Shown: piece by piece, positions 8,988-19,300 of the stretch
How positions within the stretch are numbered: the first letter of the stretch is position 1
How the letters are laid out: every line of letters starts with the position of its first letter
Origin: Candidatus Rifleibacteriota bacterium
GTDB lineage: Bacteria; Muiribacteriota; Ozemobacteria; Ozemobacterales; Ozemobacteraceae
Reading direction: 5' to 3'
NCBI GenBank assembly: GCA_015233155.1
Contig: JADFYG010000006.1
Coordinates: 1-35,029 of the forward strand
Length of the DNA stretch: 35,029 nucleotides
Notes under the pieces: model-generated
Seen by the model: the letters and a program-made list of their open reading frames with translations, nothing else
Told to the model about the DNA's origin: nothing
Database searches by the model: none
Program-made: the position numbers and the translations under genes

Positions 8988-10117
8988 TGGCCGAGAACAG
9001 TCTTCAGAACGTCTTCTGCTGCATGCGGGCGTGCTATTTCCAGGGCTCGGCGGCGCATGGCACCGAGACGGTCGGGAGCGGCAAGAAGCGCACGGACACG
9101 GAATTCCAGGCCCGCCGTGTCGTAAGCCTTCAGAGCCACGCCGTTTTCGAGCAGGTAATCTGAATTGCGCTCCTCCTGACCCGGAATTGGCGAAACGATG
9201 ATCATCGGCAAGCCTACCGCCAGACATTCTGACGTTGTAAGGCCTCCTGGTTTCGTGACGGCAACATCAGCGACTGCCATCACACGCTCGATCGTCTTCG
9301 TGAAGCCGAGCGGGAACAATCTTCCCGTGTGCTTCGTTGCTATAGCTTTCAGCATTTCAAGCATCTCGACGTTTTTGCCGGCCAATGCAATGACCTGAAA
9401 ATCCTCGGGAATGCTCAGCAATCGTTCAGCGAGTAATTCGAGTCCGCCAAGCCCCGCACCTCCGGCCATCAGAAGCAGCGTGAATTTCTTCGGGTCGACC
9501 CCCAGCTCTGCTGCGCACGTTTCGCGCGAGTATTTCCGGGAAAAGGCCGGGCTTATAGGAATGCCGGTCACCGTGATTTTATCACGCGCAATGCCGCGGT
9601 CAGCGAGTCTGAATGCTACTTCGTCGCTGGCTGTAAAATAGCCGGTCATATGCGGATGCACCCACATGGTATGGACATCGAAATCAGTGACCTGCACCCA
9701 GCATGGGCGCGTGAAGCCTTCTTTCTCGATCATGCGCGAAATCAGCTCCGCGGGCAGAAAATGAGTGCAGATTATCTGATCCGGATTGATTTCGGCAATC
9801 GTTCCGACGAGACTGCGTGTGTTGAGCCGCTGAATGGCTCTTCGAAGCTTGTTAAGCATGGAATCAGTTTTTTCCCGATCAGCTTTCTTATACAAATAAC
9901 CCCATAAAGTCGGGTGGCTCTCGACTATATCGAGATACGAATCGGCATACATTTTTTTGAAAAGTTCAGGAACAATTGTCATCAGATCGACATGAACAGC
10001 CTTGATGGGTCTTTTGAACTCCGCTGCCGCTCTCTCGATGGCCTGAGCTGCGCGTATGTGTCCGGCGCCTGCCGAAACACTGAAAATAGCCAGCGTGACC
10101 GGTGTGTTCATGTCCAT
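8984..10117 (-). CDS. MGDG-synthase/UgtP-like glycosyltransferase (GT28 fold)
   Basis: 377 aa, about the length of bacterial diacylglycerol glucosyl/galactosyltransferases. The N-terminus has the Gly-rich loop SVSAGAGHIRAAQAIE, characteristic of MGDG-synthase and MurG-like enzymes, followed by an MGDG-synthase N domain (YADSYLDIVESHPTLWGYLY; ICTHFLPAEL). The C-terminal half has the nucleotide-sugar site: LLMAGGAGLGGLE, TKPGGLTTSECLAVGLP and PIPGQEERNSDYL. It probably transfers a hexose from a UDP-sugar to diacylglycerol or a related lipid at the cytoplasmic membrane face; sugar and acceptor cannot be read. The start at 10117 has GGGAG six bases upstream. It is the first gene of a two-gene minus-strand operon, divergent from the HAD gene, with a MITE-like element in the shared upstream region. 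Confidence 0.88.
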   Translation of the reverse strand: MDMNTPVTLAIFSVSAGAGHIRAAQAIERAAAEFKRPIKAVHVDLMTIVPELFKKMYADSYLDIVESHPTLWGYLYKKADREKTDSMLNKLRRAIQRLNTRSLVGTIAEINPDQIICTHFLPAELISRMIEKEGFTRPCWVQVTDFDVHTMWVHPHMTGYFTASDEVAFRLADRGIARDKITVTGIPISPAFSRKYSRETCAAELGVDPKKFTLLLMAGGAGLGGLELLAERLLSIPEDFQVIALAGKNVEMLEMLKAIATKHTGRLFPLGFTKTIERVMAVADVAVTKPGGLTTSECLAVGLPMIIVSPIPGQEERNSDYLLENGVALKAYDTAGLEFRVRALLAAPDRLGAMRRRALEIARPHAAEDVLKTVLGQ

Positions 10118-10446
10118 TGTTTTCTCCCTTGCTTGCAGAGTTTAAATTACGGTAGTCCGAAATAGCATCGGCCGTCAAGCCTGTACAGATACTCCCCAGG
10201 GTCATGTAATTCTCGACAGGTAGGGCAGCGACCGCCGGGCGCGCCGCGTCTTTTTCCACGAGCTTTCCCGGCTGGCCCGGCGGTCCAGCTACCATTCGTT
10301 GAAATCATGCAATTCAAGCCCTTATCCGGGGGAGAATCAAATGGCCCTGTGATACTCCGGTAATTCTCTATACTGTGATGCAGACGGAAATGGTGCTGTG
10401 TTACACTTGCGCGACAATCTAGGAAGATGGTCGGAGGTTCCTTCTC
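10118..10446. other. Divergent intergenic region carrying a MITE-like element
   Basis: This 329-bp gap separates the divergent glycosyltransferase and HAD genes and must hold both promoters. About half is the inserted repeat at 10196-10350. To its right a TATACT (10369-10374) resembles a -10 box for the HAD gene, but no good -35 partner is visible, so I do not call a promoter. GGAGG just before 10447 is the HAD ribosome-binding site. Confidence 0.5.
10196..10350. mobile_element. MITE-like element, copy A
   Basis: A 155-bp non-coding element. Its ends are imperfect terminal inverted repeats: 10197-10214 matches the reverse complement of 10332-10349 at 15 of 18 positions. Inside lies a perfect 11-bp inverted repeat (GACCGCCGGGC at 10230-10240, GCCCGGCGGTC at 10275-10285). 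The 8-bp sequence GATACTCC flanks both sides (10188-10195 and 10351-10358), as expected for a target-site duplication. A second copy lies at 32978-33129. No transposase is encoded, so a trans-acting enzyme would be needed. The whole element could fold into a large hairpin. Confidence 0.75.
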
Positions 10447-11124
10447 ATGAAATCGCGAGTTGTACTGTTCGATCTCGATGGAACGCTCATAGACTCGCTG
10501 GGTGATCTTGCGAATTCCCTCAATGCCGTGCTCATGCGTGCCGGATTCCCCGGGCATCCGGTCAGTGCATACGGGATGATGATCGGCGATGGAATGGATA
10601 TGCTTGTGAGGCGCGCTCTTCCGGCGGCGAAGCGCGAAGATGAAGAGTGTGCAGTCCGTGTAAAATCGGAAATGGAAGTGGAATATGGGCGTCGATGGGC
10701 AGAAACAACGCTTCCATATTCCGGCATCCCGGAGTTGCTGGATGAGTTGACTCGGCGAGGAGTGAAACTGGCGGTGCTTTCAAACAAGCCCGATCCCTTT
10801 ACGCAATTGATAGTATCCAGGCTGCTTCCAAGGTGGTCTTTTTCGGAAATTGTCGGAGCGAAGCCTGGCGTGCCGCGTAAGCCGGATCCTTTCTCCGCGA
10901 TTGCTATAGCGCGCCGCATGAATTTTTCGCCGGAAATGTTTTTATATCTCGGCGATTCCGGAGTCGATATGCAGACCGCCCGCAGTGCGGGCATGTTTCC
11001 GCTGGGTGCCCTTTGGGGATTCCGATCGGCCGACGAGTTGCGCCTGAATGGTGCCCGGGAATTGATAGAAGAGCCACGACAGCTGCTTAAATTGATCGAT
11101 GACTCCTTCTGGGATGAAATTTAA
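10447..11124 (+). CDS. HAD-superfamily phosphatase (phosphoglycolate phosphatase-like)
   Basis: 225 aa, the length typical of Gph/PGP-type HAD hydrolases. Motif I FDLDGTLIDS near the N-terminus supplies the nucleophilic and acid/base Asp. The helical cap follows (residues about 20-85), then motif II (LAVLSNKPD), motif III Lys (PRKPDPF) and motif IV (YLGDSGVDM) with acidic Mg-binding residues. The start is ATG 10447 with GGAGG about 8 bases upstream. The family dephosphorylates small phosphate esters in the cytoplasm; 2-phosphoglycolate is the most common substrate for this subgroup, but other sugar phosphates or nucleotides are possible. It appears monocistronic, divergent from the glycosyltransferase. 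Confidence 0.85.
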   Translation: MKSRVVLFDLDGTLIDSLGDLANSLNAVLMRAGFPGHPVSAYGMMIGDGMDMLVRRALPAAKREDEECAVRVKSEMEVEYGRRWAETTLPYSGIPELLDELTRRGVKLAVLSNKPDPFTQLIVSRLLPRWSFSEIVGAKPGVPRKPDPFSAIAIARRMNFSPEMFLYLGDSGVDMQTARSAGMFPLGALWGFRSADELRLNGARELIEEPRQLLKLIDDSFWDEI

Positions 11125-11182
11125 ACAGGAAAAAACATTGATGGTCCATGTAAACTGGTATAAAGTTAACCGGGCGGTACCG

Positions 11183-11287
11183 TTATATAGAAGTGCAATG
11201 AAATTTGTTTATGTAGTCGGTCGTAATTATCGTAGGGGCGGGTTTCAAACCCGCCCGAAAAACAAAATTCAATGCACCATTGTATAA
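11183..11287. mobile_element. 105-bp foldback/MITE-like repeat with GC palindrome core
   Basis: The ends 11183-11209 and 11261-11287 are inverted repeats of each other at 21 of 27 positions. Near one arm lies a perfect palindrome: GGGCGGGTTT (11236-11245), one base, AAACCCGCCC (11247-11256), preceded by GTAGG. No T-run follows the palindrome on the plus strand, so it is a poor terminator for the HAD gene in that direction. I see no clear target-site duplication. The rest of 11125-11404 holds no gene; the pepF promoter should lie between 11288 and 11390 but is not obvious. Confidence 0.6.
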
Positions 11288-11404
11288 GTAAGTGTTATTG
11301 TTACGGCAACGACCATTGACCTTATTGTGGGCAAGGCTGTTACGATCTGAGAATACCAGACAATATCCGGCAAAATAGTTGTCCGAAAATTTTAAGGAGA
11401 ATAA

Positions 11405-13294
11405 ATGAAAGAGCACATTGTGTATTTATTCATACCGCTGATGGCAGTGAGCATGATGATGGCATTAAGAGCGCAGGCGGCGGAACGTGTAGATGTTCCC
11501 GAAAAGTATAAGTGGAATACAGCCGACTTGTATTCCACGGAAGACGCATGGGCTTCGCAGGCACAGGACATCGCCGCTCGCATCCCGAAGATGACTGATT
11601 TTCAGGGAAAACTCAGCAAGGACGCGGCGGCATTATTCACTGCACTGGATACAATATTGACGCTGGACAAAGATCTTTCACACCTGATGACTTATGCAAG
11701 CATGAGAAGCGACGAAGACACGCGCGCGGGAAAACCAAGAGAAATGCAACAGATGGCGACAGACCTGAATGTAAAATTTAATGCCGCCATATCTTTCATG
11801 CGTCCTGAAATACTCGCTCTGGGCGAAAAAAAAGTAATGGAATATATTGAGGCGGAAAAAAGACTCCTGCCTTATAAGCCGTGGATTGAAGACATTTTGC
11901 GTTACGTTCCGCACACATTGACAGCTGCGGAGGAAAAAGTTGTTGCGCAGGCGGGAATGATGGTTGATGGTCCGTCCAAGGCTTACACCACATTCACAAA
12001 CGCCGATATGCAGTATCCGGAGGTGACGCTTTCCGACGGCAGTAAAGTGAGACTCGACGCTTCGGCATACACCAAATACCGCGCTACACCCAATCGTGAT
12101 GATAGAATGAAAGTCTTCCAGACATTCTGGTCGGCGTATAAAAACTTTGAACGCACAATGGGTGCCACGCTCAACGCCCATGTAAATACCCATCAGTTCA
12201 ACAAGGAAGTGCATAAATTCGACAGCTGTCTTGAGTCGGCGCTGTTCGATTCGAATATACCTCCGGCTGTGTATAAGCAGCTAATAGCCGACGTTCACGC
12301 AAATTTGAAAACACTGCATCGTTATCTGAAGCTGCGCAAGCGAATAATGGGCGTGGACCAGCTTGGCTATGAAGATCTTTATGCGCCTATTGTAAAAAAA
12401 GTGGAGTTAAAATACACCCCGGAAGAGGCGATGAGTCTCGTATTGGAAGCTGTGGCGCCGCTCGGAAAACAGTATGTCGATGATTTGAAAGCCGGTTATG
12501 ACAAACGTTGGGTGGATTTTATGCCTACGACCGGAAAGAAATCCGGCGCGTACAGCACGGGCGCATACGGAGTTCATCCCTATCAGCTGCAGAATTTCAC
12601 CGGGCTTTACGAAGAAGTTTCGACGCTGGCGCATGAGTCCGGACACTCCATGCACACTTTTCTGTCCGACAAGAACCAGCCGTATCCGACGCATGATTAC
12701 AGAACATTCATTGCCGAGGTTGCTTCCACGCTGAATGAAAATCTCCTCCTGCACCACATGCTGAACAACACCAAGGATAAGGATACACGGCTGTTTCTGT
12801 TGGGTTCTTATCTCGACGGATTGCGTACTACGCTTTTCCGTCAGACACTGTTTGCGGAATTTGAAATGCGCATACATGAAATGGCCGAAAAGGGAGAGCC
12901 GCTTACCGGAGAGAAACTTACCATACTTTATTTAAGCCTGCTTAAAGAGTATTACGGTGATGCCGAGGGAGTGTGCAAAATTAATGAGCTTTATGGCGTG
13001 GAATGGGCATATATACCGCACTTTTACTACAACTTCTATGTTTACCAGTATGCGACAAGTATCATGGCTTCTTCCCTGATTGCCTCCAACATACGCGCGG
13101 AAGCTCCCTCCACGACTACACGGGATGCTTATCTGAAGATGCTGTCTTCCGGTTCATCAAAGTATCCGATAGAACTTTTAAAAGGGGCGGGTGTTGATAT
13201 GACCACCTCCACGGCGTTTAATGCGGCGATGAAGGAAATGAATACCGTCATGGACGAGATTGAAAAAATACTGACTGAGAATCCGGGCAAATAA
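11405..13294 (+). CDS. pepF: Oligoendopeptidase F-like M3 metallopeptidase with signal peptide
   Basis: Zinc metallopeptidase of family M3B that cleaves short peptides, 629 aa against about 600 for cytoplasmic PepF. The zinc site is HESGH at residues 410-414 (ligands His410 and His414, catalytic Glu411), with the third ligand Glu438 in FIAEVASTLNE. Upstream is the family block YKWNTADLYSTEDAW and a PepF-type helical N-domain. Unlike most PepF proteins it begins with a hydrophobic signal (VYLFIPLMAVSMMMALRAQA) ending in an AQA-A type cleavage site, so it is probably exported to the periplasm. The start ATG 11405 has AAGGAG six bases upstream. The first cyclase gene begins 87 bases downstream with no visible terminator between, so read-through is possible. 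Confidence 0.92.
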   Translation: MKEHIVYLFIPLMAVSMMMALRAQAAERVDVPEKYKWNTADLYSTEDAWASQAQDIAARIPKMTDFQGKLSKDAAALFTALDTILTLDKDLSHLMTYASMRSDEDTRAGKPREMQQMATDLNVKFNAAISFMRPEILALGEKKVMEYIEAEKRLLPYKPWIEDILRYVPHTLTAAEEKVVAQAGMMVDGPSKAYTTFTNADMQYPEVTLSDGSKVRLDASAYTKYRATPNRDDRMKVFQTFWSAYKNFERTMGATLNAHVNTHQFNKEVHKFDSCLESALFDSNIPPAVYKQLIADVHANLKTLHRYLKLRKRIMGVDQLGYEDLYAPIVKKVELKYTPEEAMSLVLEAVAPLGKQYVDDLKAGYDKRWVDFMPTTGKKSGAYSTGAYGVHPYQLQNFTGLYEEVSTLAHESGHSMHTFLSDKNQPYPTHDYRTFIAEVASTLNENLLLHHMLNNTKDKDTRLFLLGSYLDGLRTTLFRQTLFAEFEMRIHEMAEKGEPLTGEKLTILYLSLLKEYYGDAEGVCKINELYGVEWAYIPHFYYNFYVYQYATSIMASSLIASNIRAEAPSTTTRDAYLKMLSSGSSKYPIELLKGAGVDMTTSTAFNAAMKEMNTVMDEIEKILTENPGK

Positions 13295-13381
13295 TGAAAA
13301 TGCATCTCAAGCAAAATCCTGAAAATATGGAGCAGGCTGACTGATCGACTTCGATAGCTAATGAGATTGGTGTAACTATTG

Positions 13382-16300
13382 ATGACTGATCCAGAAGGCG
13401 TAAACAGCAGACGGATAATGCCGCGTTTTCTGTTGTTAACGCTTATTCTCAGTGTTTTGCCTTTCTTCCTGTTGTCGGCGGACGTCAAAAACGCACGACG
13501 ACTGCAAATGGAAGATGCGAAGTGCCGCCGCCTCGAAGAGATCAGACAAATTGGTGCGCGATTTCCGGAAATCACGACTCCCGGTTTTTGGGCGGAAGAA
13601 ACGTCGCGTCGTCTGAAAAAACGTGTTGAAAAGGCATTGAGTGGTGTTCCGAGCACACCGGAACGGCTGGCCGCCGCATTTGACGCATCTCTCGAAGCAG
13701 CTCACCCGACGGGTATAAGGGGTGGGCGACTGTGGGCGACATTCCTCCCGGACCAGCGGCTCGATACCCCCGGAACGCTTCTTTCAGGCAAGCGCCTGGA
13801 ATCGAAGTTGCGCTTGATTTTATCCCAGCTCCTGCATGATCTGACCCGCGATTATCTCCATCTGCCGAGTGATCTGGACAACAAGATCATCATCGACCGA
13901 TTGAAAGGCATCTTCGGAGAAGGTGCGTCACGTAAGCTTTTTTCTCGTGAGCAACGAGGAAAGGCTTTCTATACTATTTTCCAGGGGGAATTCGGCATCG
14001 CGGTCTGGGATGTCGTCATGGATCGTGGCCGACCGATCGGCACGTTCCTGCTTATTCTTCCGACAGACGATCAGGCATATCAAACCGCGTGCAACGCTGC
14101 ACTTCTCAACTGGCGCACGCTTTTTCCCGGTGAACGGGTGTGGCCGGCGTTCATTCCCTTTCGTGTTTCCCCTAAAGATGACGGTGCTCCACCAGTATTA
14201 CATCAGGACGTCGCAAAATTTGCCCAGGCTCGTCGCATAGCCCGGCGTTTGCAGCGTGAGATGCACATTATTGTTCGGCGAGGAAATACGCTGGCAACAG
14301 CAGAGCGAAGCGAAAGTCCGTCGACCGGTTTTCCGCTGGCGCCGACATATCGTCTTCTGGAGCCGTTTTCTGATGGTTCATGGTGGGGGTTACCTTGTCG
14401 GGCCGCTCCACTTGCCGGAGGTATCGGTCTTTTACTGACTCCGGCGCCGCACATTGTTCCTATGTTTTCAGAGCGCCTTGCGAGGGTCTACGGACTTATA
14501 CTGGCTATTTTTTGGACATTATTCCCGGTCTGGGTCGCGACCGGTGGACGTATGTCGACGCCAGGTGTTCGCATGACACTTCTTCTATGGTTCGCGGGTC
14601 TTGCCGCGACGCCGGTTGCATTGATTATTGGCTCCGGCGACCGTTTGCAACTGGATCTGACATCGAATTTGCGTGATCGTCTCGATCATGTGATTTCCTC
14701 CACCTTACAAAAAATAGATGCGGAAAGCGCCCGGATCGATGTGAAATTCGCCCAGTCGTGTCGTTCGATGATTCAAATCCCTGATCTTGGAGAGAGGATA
14801 GAGCGCAGCCGGGAACATCCGGATGAAGGTCGTGCGATTCTGAGTGATCTATGGCGGATGTGCCCCCCGGAAATGTCCGTACAGGGAATTATGATCTTTG
14901 GCTACGGTAGTTATGCTCTCACCCGCTTTGCTCCTGATACGAACCCCGCAGAAACTTCGATTACAGCGTGGTACTGTCAGGGAATTGCCGGTGATTATCT
15001 TCGGAGTCTCAACCCAGTACTCGCTGCAGAATGCGACAAAAAGCAGACCAGGGTGTCATCCGCAGCCAGACTCAGTCAGGTTGGATTGCTCAACAAGAAT
15101 AAGAGTTTTCTCAAGGGGCCTGATACTGTAGAAATTTGGACCGCGGGCACCACTCAGCTGCTTCGTTATTTCAACGTGATACGGCGCGGCGGCAGGTGCG
15201 AATATGCCATTATGGTAATCTGGAATCAGGATGAAGCGTATGAACCGTATTTGCGGAAAGCGCTTCGTCGGACTGTTCGTGAGCGCGGCGGAATCGCTCT
15301 CGCCGCTTTCAAGGTGACCTCTGATGGGCGTGAACTCGTAGCTCGTGCAGGCAATTCCAACCACCTTGCTTTGATGGCACAAAGGCTTAAGCCGTGGGGA
15401 CTGCCATTAGAGGCCGATGGATTGCAGATGTCGCTGATACCATTGCAGAAAATGACGGGTTTTCAGCTTGCCGCCGTCGCTCCTCTTGACTCCATGAATG
15501 CCAGAATTGCCGCAGAACACGCTCGTTCGCTGGTATCTCTCGCAATTTTGGCAATACTGATTATTGGTGGAGCTATTTTGCTCTCACGGCGCCTGGCGTC
15601 GCCGATCGTGCATATGACGGATGCGCTGGTACGTATTTCCGCCGACAATCTCGATGGCGGCATTGACGTTGGACGATGCGACGAACTTGGCGACGCGGCC
15701 CGAAAGTTGGACGTGATGACCGCGCGTCTGCGGGAACGACGCATGATGAGTCGTTTCGTCGCACCGCAGGTGCGCGATGTCGTCGCACAGGGTGATCTGG
15801 ACAAGGCATGCGAGGGAACCGAACGCCACGTCGCATTGCTCGTTTCAGATGTAAGAAATTTCACGACAATGTCTGAGGTCCATTCGCCGAAAGCGATATT
15901 CGATCTCATCAACGAACATCTGAAAATCATGACGACCGTCATTCAAAGACATGGTGGGGCTGTCGACCGGTTCATTGGTGATGCCGTCCAGGCAGTATTT
16001 TACCCTGGTTCGGGTGTGTCTATGGTCATTCGGGCATTGCGCGCCGCCCGGGAAATGATGGACGCCCACCGTGATTTAAACGAGAAACGTCGTTCATCAG
16101 GACTCTTCGAATACGATATTGGCGTCGGGGTCGAGCTCGGAACGGTAGTAACGGGTGTCATCGGCGATCCTGAAGTGCGTCTCGATTTTACAGTTCTCGG
16201 TGAACCGATGAAACACTGCGCGGATCTTGAGGGGGCGTCAAAATTCGGCCGTGCCACGCGCATAGTCTGTTCCGCGGAAGTGCGCGAGTCGGCGCGTGAA

Positions 16301-19300
16301 GCATTTTCTTTCATTCCCCTTGTTGATCCCGAACATCGGGATGCATGGGAGATGACTTTCGATGAGTCTTTCAATGAGGAATCGCGTGGAGGAGTTCCTG
16401 AGAATGCCGATATTCTTGAAGGAACCGGTATGCCTGCTGGAGAATCGAGAGAGAGTCGCTTTGCGTTTGATACTGGGTCAGATAGCGGACATTTCGATTC
16501 GGACAAAGCATACCGCGCTCCCACGTGGGATACGGTTTCGGAAAACTATGAAAGTCATATCAGATCTGGTGCGGCATCTTCCATTGGCTTTGCCGGCGTG
16601 TTTGCTCTGCTCATCTTTTGGATGCTTCCCGTGTTTCTTATTGGCTTCGCTTTTCACTCACTTGAAACCGGAGAAATACAGCGTATACAACGGGATATCA
16701 GAGCGAAACTGGAAGATGATCGCAAGAGGGCTGAAGCGGGCCTGGAGCCTCGAAATCAGATTTCCCTCGAGCTGTTCCACCGGTTGAATCGTATTTCTTC
16801 TAAAATCAGAAGTCTGCCGGATGATGTTCTGGCGGCTCATCCAAGTATTCTTCCATCGGTCATCATAAAGCCCGGCATATCCTTGTCTGTCCCCATAGCA
16901 CAATCTTCCGTGCGCTCCGATGTTATGCTTGCCCGTTACGATCTGCATGCCGCTGCCTGTGCCGAAATGAAGAGAATAGCCGGCCATTTGGCGTCACCCT
17001 CCTGGTATCTGTTCGGGCATTGTGCTGAGCGCGAATGGCTTGCCAGACAACCCAGTGTGGAAAGTGTTGTATTAGTTGCATCCGGCGGTCTTCCCGTCGC
17101 TTCCGAACTGACGGACGACGTTGCAAAATGCCTGTTCGCAAAGCTGAAGACGTATCTTCTCAAGATATATTTTCCATCTGCCCTTGATTTGATTGACTCG
17201 GTTCTCGGAAGCCGGGTCGGGGATGTATATTACGATGCGATGGGCCAGCTGAGCCAGATCAGCGCGTTAGGAAGACCGCGATGTTTGTTTTGGATACCCA
17301 TCTTTGATCCCTCGTTCCAGTCGACGTTTGAACAAGAGAGTAAATTGCGGGGAAGCAGGTTTTTCGATGCATATGGTTGGATGCGACGTTATCTTATCGG
17401 TGGAATTGTCTTGTTCATCGAACCGGCAGCGTTGACCCCGGAAAACGGCCGTCGTGCATTGGTCGAGAACCTTGCAGCTGCTGGTTGCGTGGCGGCAGTG
17501 CAGCCTCTCATTTCCGGAAGTCGAGCCATGGTTCATAGGAAATTCAGGATTGACCGCGAGTTGCGTGCGCGCTTTCTGGGAAATTTTGTCAAAGATTCCA
17601 GGCACCGTTGGGAAACAGTTGAAACAGTTGTTCCCGGTCGCCCGTCCGTTCGAATCCTGATTGCACGGAGGTCAGGCAGCCAGGATAACCCGTTTCCGCG
17701 GGGAAGAGCCGTGCTTGAATTTATCGCGGCAGTCTGGGTCTGTGCCGGTCTATATGGTGCATTTGTTCTGGGGCTGCTCAGTCGTCCATTTGCATTCAGT
17801 TTGCGTGGTCAGCTTGTGACTGCATTTCTGTTTGTACTGGTTCCCGCACTTGTTCTGGGAATGTTTGCCGTAGAGCGCTCTTCATGCGAAAAAAGTGACC
17901 GGCTCGAAATGGATCAGCGGCGTTTGCTCATGGAAACCCTTTCCTCGGCGGAAGAAACCTATCATCTTTATCTATCCTGGTCCTGTGCTATTCTCGATCA
18001 TATCGTCATGAAGCAGAAGTTTATTTCTTATATCATCAGAAACGAAACTATGAACGAACAGGATGCGAATCGCATCGGTCCGAAAATTATGTCAGTGCTC
18101 ATGAAAGCCTGCCTGCACAACGGTGTGTTCCTGAATCGTCCCATGATAAGCGACACTGGCCGCCTGTGCTTGCTTTATCAGGACTCCAAATCTCAGCGCA
18201 AACCAGGATTCATGGAAAAGGGTTTACGTTCATTTATAGTCACTGCTTTGGAATCTTTGAAAGGCTCTTCCGGCAGGACGCCAGATGGATTGGGACAAAA
18301 GAAGTTGAGCGATAAACTGGTTCTGGGATTCGGCCTTGAAGAATTTATGAGACTGGTCTTGTCCTTCTCTGCCCCAAATTCCATCATGGAGCTTATGTTG
18401 TCACCACGTGCACTGAATTTTGTTAAAAGGCTGGATGATCAATCCTTTTTCTACCACCGCTTTTTATCCGATAAGCATGGTCCCAGATACGGGCTCTTCT
18501 CCACCATGAATATGGATATTATCAATTACCTTTTGCTGAATTGCTGGACTATATCCAGACAATCTAGTGGCTCAAGCCAATCAGTTCTTGGTTATGGTTT
18601 CAGAAAAAGTCCGGGAGTCACGCTCACGCGCCCTTATGGAGTGTTTCACAATGATGAGCATGATTATGAGTTCGATTACCGTTTTATTCCACAAGCTCCA
18701 GATCTGGCGGAGGGTGTTTTTTGGGCGTCGTTTGCGGATGCTCCGATTTTTTTAGACCGAAAAAGTGGGAAGCGGAGAGAGCTGGTTCTATGCGTGCCGC
18801 CCAAGGCCATGCCGGATTCAATTCTGACGGCCCAGGTTCCGATCGGCCTCAAAATGGAGGAACAAGCGTCTGATGCTACCGAAAAGCGAAATGTGCTCGC
18901 CTGGCTATTGCTTGCCGCCGCTGTGCTGGCCATGCAAGTGGCCGGTGAGTTTCTCAAGCCCGTGAAAGAGCTTTCGGAAAAAGCCGGAATGATCACGGCC
19001 GGACGATTTGATGCCCGATTGTCTGAATGGCGAGGGGGGGAATTCGGCATCCTGGCACGTGCATTTAATGCGATGGCGACAGGTGTCTCCGAGGGGAAAC
19101 TGTTGAGTCGTTTTGTGTCCAAGTCGGTGCGTGATGCGGCTGGCGATGCCGGGCGTGAGGAGGCGGCAAGCCGTGGGGAACAAAGAGATGTCACGATATT
19201 GTTCGCGGGACTGGCGGATTTCAAAGCGTTGCTCGCGCACACTTCTCCGGACGTGTTGATCCGCCTGTTGAATCAGTATCTGCAAGTCATGTCGCGTGGG

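Noticed and set aside
8988..9227. N-terminal 80-codon extension of the four-TM protein
   Set aside because: It lies entirely inside the glycosyltransferase gene in another frame and is an Arg/Ser/Pro-rich shadow translation; the ATGA overlap at 8987 is the natural start.
11236..11256. GC palindrome as a Rho-independent terminator of the HAD gene
   Set aside because: It is followed by GAAAAACAAAA rather than a T-run on the plus strand, and it lies within a foldback element.
13379..13381. TTG one codon before the ATG as start of cyclase 1 (and 19955 for cyclase 2)
   Set aside because: The equivalent codon before copy 3 is TTT, while ATG is shared by all three, at the same distance from the conserved GGTGT upstream.
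15848..16225. Cyclase domain 1 as an ordinary active homodimeric cyclase
   Set aside because: The adenine-selecting Lys and both transition-state residues are replaced in all three copies, so a homodimer of this domain should not be catalytic by the normal mechanism.
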